DNA from: Clostridiaceae bacterium
Lineage (GTDB): Bacteria; Bacillota; Clostridia; Peptostreptococcales; Tindalliaceae
Direction: 5' to 3'
DNA length: 64,000 bases
Assembly (NCBI GenBank): GCA_024635995.1
Contig: JAGXHW010000031.1
Span: forward strand, 1-64,000
Part shown: in pieces, positions 59,293 through 64,000 of the stretch
Layout: the number at the start of each line of letters is the position of its first letter
Numbering within the stretch: the first letter of the stretch is position 1
Program-made: the position numbers and the translations under genes
The notes under the pieces: model-generated
Seen by the model: the letters and a program-made list of their open reading frames with translations, nothing else
Told to the model about the DNA's origin: nothing
Databases searched by the model: none

Positions 59293-60531
59293 TTACACGC
59301 CGAAGTATTTGGCATTCTTAAACAGGTTAGTAGAGATCAACGACTTTAATAAGATACGGGTGATGAAAACGGCTGTAAAAACACTGACCGCCAGACCAAT
59401 CATCAGCATAACGGCAAAACCGCGAATGGGACCGCTGCCAAATTGGTACAGCACCAGGCCGGCGATGAGTGTGGTCACGTTTGCATCGATGATGGTGCGA
59501 TAGGCACGTTTAAAGCCGGAATCCACGGCTGCACGAACGGTTTTTCCGTTCTTGATTTCTTCTTTTAGCCGTTCAAAGATAATAACATTGGCATCAACAG
59601 CCATACCTATGGACAGAATTAAGGCTGCGATGCCCGGTAAGGTTAAAGTGGCATCCAGGCTTATGAAAATGGATAACACCAGCAACACATATAGGGTCAG
59701 AGCCACACTGGCCACAAGACCAGGTATGCGGTAAACCACAAGCATAAAAAGAAGCACCAGCACAATACCAATTTTAGCCGCATCAATGCTGCGGTTCAGG
59801 GCGTCGACACCCAGTGAAGCCGTAATGGTTGATGTTTGCACTTCGTTCAATGACACCGGCAGTGCACCGGCCCGAATCAGGGCTGCCAAGTTAGAGGCTT
59901 CTTCAATGGTAAACTTGCCACTGATGGTGGCTTGTCCCATGGTAATTTGCTGTTGCACAAGGGGGGCAGAAATGATTTCATCGTCAAGAATAATATATAT
60001 CGGTTCTCCTATAAAATTCCCTGTTGCTTCAGCAAAACGTTGACTTCCTTCGCTGTCAAACTCTAAACTGACAACTGGGTCTGGCTCGCGGTCTACGTAG
60101 ATAGGAGAAGCATCCACCACGTTACTTCCTGTTAACACCACTTCATTATCGGGTGTCACAAATTGAAGTTGGGCTGTTTTTCCAACCATCTCCAGAGCGT
60201 CCTGCACATTTTCCACACCGGGCAGTTCCACTCGGATCCTGCGATCGCCTTCCTTTACAATGGTAGGTTCTGTCAGTCCCATGGCATCCACACGTCGTCG
60301 AAATACCTGGATGGTTTGATTGATGAGCATATCAAGTTCATCTCCAGTGGCTTCTGTGTCAGCTTCAAAGACAACAAAAACACCGCCTTTTAAATCCAAA
60401 CCCTGCTTAATGCTGTTCCGCATGGGAATGATCTGTGTATCTCCCATTTGCATGCCGTTCAAAGCAGTATATACACCTGCTCCGGCAATGACGAGAATCA
60501 GTAAAAAGAGTATTATTCCTCTGACCTTCAT
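59293..60531 (-). CDS. secD: protein translocase subunit SecD
   Basis: A 412-residue membrane protein, the short Firmicutes/clostridial form. First segment at 5-25, then the large external domain with GLDLKGGVFVVFEA and RIRVELPGVENVQDA, and five more membrane segments with GMAVDANVIIFERLKEE. It is separate from SecF, unlike the SecDF fusion of Bacillus. It is 13 bases after the carbonic anhydrase-like gene. Confidence 0.96.
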   Translation of the reverse strand: MKVRGIILFLLILVIAGAGVYTALNGMQMGDTQIIPMRNSIKQGLDLKGGVFVVFEADTEATGDELDMLINQTIQVFRRRVDAMGLTEPTIVKEGDRRIRVELPGVENVQDALEMVGKTAQLQFVTPDNEVVLTGSNVVDASPIYVDREPDPVVSLEFDSEGSQRFAEATGNFIGEPIYIILDDEIISAPLVQQQITMGQATISGKFTIEEASNLAALIRAGALPVSLNEVQTSTITASLGVDALNRSIDAAKIGIVLVLLFMLVVYRIPGLVASVALTLYVLLVLSIFISLDATLTLPGIAALILSIGMAVDANVIIFERLKEEIKNGKTVRAAVDSGFKRAYRTIIDANVTTLIAGLVLYQFGSGPIRGFAVMLMIGLAVSVFTAVFITRILLKSLISTNLFKNAKYFGV

Positions 60532-60544
60532 GTGTCTTTCCTCC

Positions 60545-61066
60545 TTATTTTGCCTTCAGCAAATCTTTCTTATAATCCAGGGCAAAGCTCATATAATCTT
60601 CTGCCGACCGCATGATGCCATCTATTTCCTCTTCTGTTAATTCTCTGATAACCTTTGCCGGTGTACCCATGGCCAACACCCCGGAGGGTATTTCTTTACC
60701 TTCAGGGACTAGACTGCCGGCGGCAATGATGCTGTTGTTGCCAACCACGGCACCGTTAAGCACAATCGCGCCCATACCAATCAATACCCGGTCACCAATG
60801 GTGCAGCCATGAACGATGGCTCTGTGTCCCACGGTGACATAGTCACCAATGATGGTGGGGTGATGGTAGGCGATATGAATTATTGATCCGTCCTGTATGT
60901 TAGTGCCTTTTCCAATGTAAACATCGTTGTAATCACCCCGTGCCACTACACCGAACCAGAGGCTGGATTTCTCCTGCATGACAACGTTTCCAATGACACT
61001 GGCAGTTTCAGCAACAAAACAGGTTTCGTGAATTGTTGGCAGTATTCCCTGGCTAGCTTTTATCAT
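60545..61066 (-). CDS. gamma-carbonic anhydrase family protein
   Basis: A 173-residue left-handed beta-helix protein built from hexapeptide repeats (IGDYVT, IGDRVLIGMG). The three metal-binding histidines are kept: one in SIIHIAYHH and two in GHRAIVHG. Relatives (YrdA/PaaY/CaiE type) are trimeric zinc or iron proteins, sometimes active on CO2, often on CoA thioesters. ATG 61066 has GAGGAG seven bases upstream; GTG 61069 is too close. It has its own promoter and a leader hairpin (61134-61227) and precedes secD. Confidence 0.88.
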   Translation of the reverse strand: MIKASQGILPTIHETCFVAETASVIGNVVMQEKSSLWFGVVARGDYNDVYIGKGTNIQDGSIIHIAYHHPTIIGDYVTVGHRAIVHGCTIGDRVLIGMGAIVLNGAVVGNNSIIAAGSLVPEGKEIPSGVLAMGTPAKVIRELTEEEIDGIMRSAEDYMSFALDYKKDLLKAK

Positions 61067-61133
61067 CACAAATCTCCTCGCTTTCCTTGGCCATGAGCAT
61101 CAATGCGGTTTCAATGCGTGCTTTTTAGAGGCA

Positions 61134-61227
61134 ATTAAAAAAGCAGGGAGTATAAAACTCCTGCTGAAAAACAAGACAAATGAGTTCTATGCTTTCTTCT
61201 CTCTCGTTATAATCCTTAAGCATTATA
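61134..61227 (-). promoter_or_regulatory. promoter plus attenuator-like hairpin upstream of the gamma-carbonic anhydrase gene
   Basis: An extended -10, TGGTATAAT (TATAAT 61227-61222), begins a stretch of about 80 bases. It ends in AGCAGGAGT/ACTCCCTGCT followed by TTTTTT (61165-61134), an intrinsic terminator. It lies before the gene, so it may be an attenuator or the 3' end of a small RNA. No aptamer was recognised. Confidence 0.5.
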
Positions 61228-61257
61228 CCATATGGCTGCTTAAAAAAAAAGAAAAAG

Positions 61258-61296
61258 GTAATAAAACCAAAAGCAGCAGGGATCTACCCGGCTGCT
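61258..61296 (-). terminator. yajC terminator
   Basis: Minus strand AGCAGCCGGG pairs with CCCTGCTGCT, followed by TTTGGTTTTATT. It lies 15 bases after the yajC stop. Confidence 0.65.
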
Positions 61297-61310
61297 GTCA
61301 AATGGCTTTG

Positions 61311-61604
61311 CTACGCTTCAGTTGATTCAGTAACTTGAGTAGAGCTTTCGGCAAGGTTTCCAACTGCCCATTTTGTGATGGTCAATTTTGTTTTATCCAT
61401 GCCCACCTCAATGGTCAATACATCTTCCTTAATTTTCATTACTTTTCCATAGATTCCGCCAATGGTAATAATTTCGTCGCCTACCTGTAAATTATTACGC
61501 ATTTCTTTGATTTTCTTTTCTTTTGTTTTTTGAGGCTTTATGATCAGAAAATAGAAAATCGCAAGGAAACCTAAAGGAATAATTAATCCGGAAAATTGTT
61601 GCAT
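61311..61604 (-). CDS. yajC: preprotein translocase accessory subunit YajC
   Basis: A 97-residue protein with one N-terminal membrane segment (LIIPLGFLAIFYFLIIKP) followed by the conserved QKTKEKKIKEMRNNLQVGDEI and GIYGKVMKI. It associates with SecDF. Ribosome site GGAGGTCCAAA precedes ATG. It lies between tgt and the secD group, as in most clostridia. Confidence 0.95.
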   Translation of the reverse strand: MQQFSGLIIPLGFLAIFYFLIIKPQKTKEKKIKEMRNNLQVGDEIITIGGIYGKVMKIKEDVLTIEVGMDKTKLTITKWAVGNLAESSTQVTESTEA

Positions 61605-61696
61605 TTTGGACCTCCTTCCTGTTGTCTTTCAATCCTTCTTACATTAAACAACATCCTGTTTGCATTGTCAATGTATGAGCGTTATATTGTTGGTGT

Positions 61697-63869
<2,173 letters not shown>

Positions 63870-63910
63870 GGTTCACATACTTTCTTTCTGTATTTGATTC
63901 GGGCATGTCA

Positions 63911-64000
63911 CTATCGTCTAAAAAATAGGTTTAAAAAAAGTGTTAACAGTAAGCTGATAATAATACTGGTGGCCAGTGGAAAATAGAATGTGGCGTTGCC
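63911..64000 (-). CDS. DUF2905 membrane protein, 3' part only
   Basis: The window ends inside this gene. The last 29 residues, beginning GNATFYFPLATSIIISLLL and ending FFRR, match the C-terminus of DUF2905, a small (about 70 residue) two-helix membrane protein that sits between ruvB and queA in clostridia. The reading frame is open to base 64000. The start and first helix lie outside. Confidence 0.75.
   Translation of the reverse strand, partial: GNATFYFPLATSIIISLLLTLFLNLFFRR

Overview
The window looks like a chromosomal segment of an anaerobic, amino-acid-fermenting member of the Clostridia. The closest overall match I can suggest is the Alkaliphilus/Natronincola/Tindallia type; the genus is inferred from gene content and not proven. 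The evidence is the set of clostridial gene orders (queA-tgt-yajC-secDF-apt-relA-dtd-hemZ-aspS; alaS-ireB-ruvX-DUF1292-fur-rnjA; iscR-iscS-iscU), the complete oxidative ornithine (Stickland-type) operon, strong AGGAGG ribosome sites and the absence of respiratory genes. Nearly all genes lie on the minus strand. I saw no tRNA, rRNA, CRISPR array, prophage or intact transposase.

Layout. 1-950: a repeat nest with three 96-bp tandem copies, eight copies of a REP-like core, and a 5' fragment of a REP-associated tyrosine transposase (RAYT). 951-5855: a type IV pilus operon (pilB-pilT-pilC-pilin) behind a consensus promoter, a class I cyclic-di-GMP riboswitch and an overlapping terminator. 5903-10107: YqeG phosphatase, uridine kinase, an orphan AbrB-type antitoxin, and a YlbF/O-methyltransferase/U32 cluster probably linked to tRNA wobble-uridine modification. 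10271-12847: a more AT-rich, gene-poor stretch with a secreted protein, a crotonase-like protein, operator-like palindromes and small ORF remnants. 12848-23200: O-antigen-ligase-like membrane protein, RNase J, Fur, DUF1292, RuvX, a ferredoxin-fused aldo/keto reductase, IreB, AlaS, MnmA.

23243-26205: a REP variant, two tandem 22-residue hydrophobic peptides with their own terminator, and the isc operon bracketed by two copies of a palindromic repeat. 26293-35736: short-chain dehydrogenase, RocB-like M20 peptidase, amidohydrolase, a 14-repeat WD40 protein, RarA, threonine aldolase. 35906-45555: ord-ortA-ortB-oraS-oraE-reactivase-orr, preceded by a perfect sigma-54 promoter and a sigma-54 activator gene. 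45652-50663: GlyA, a two-part threonine/serine exporter, RseC, an M20 deacylase. 50780-64000: the translation, stringent-response, Sec and queuosine block, ending in a partial DUF2905 gene.

How it fits together: RocB, the M20 deacylase, threonine aldolase, GlyA, ThrE and the ornithine operon point to a cell that lives on amino acids, with ornithine use gated by a sigma-54 activator. Pilus expression appears to be read out from cyclic-di-GMP. Repeats concentrate at operon borders, which suggests past RAYT/REP activity. Several starts were moved from the longest possible ORF to an internal codon with a proper ribosome site; these are noted entry by entry.
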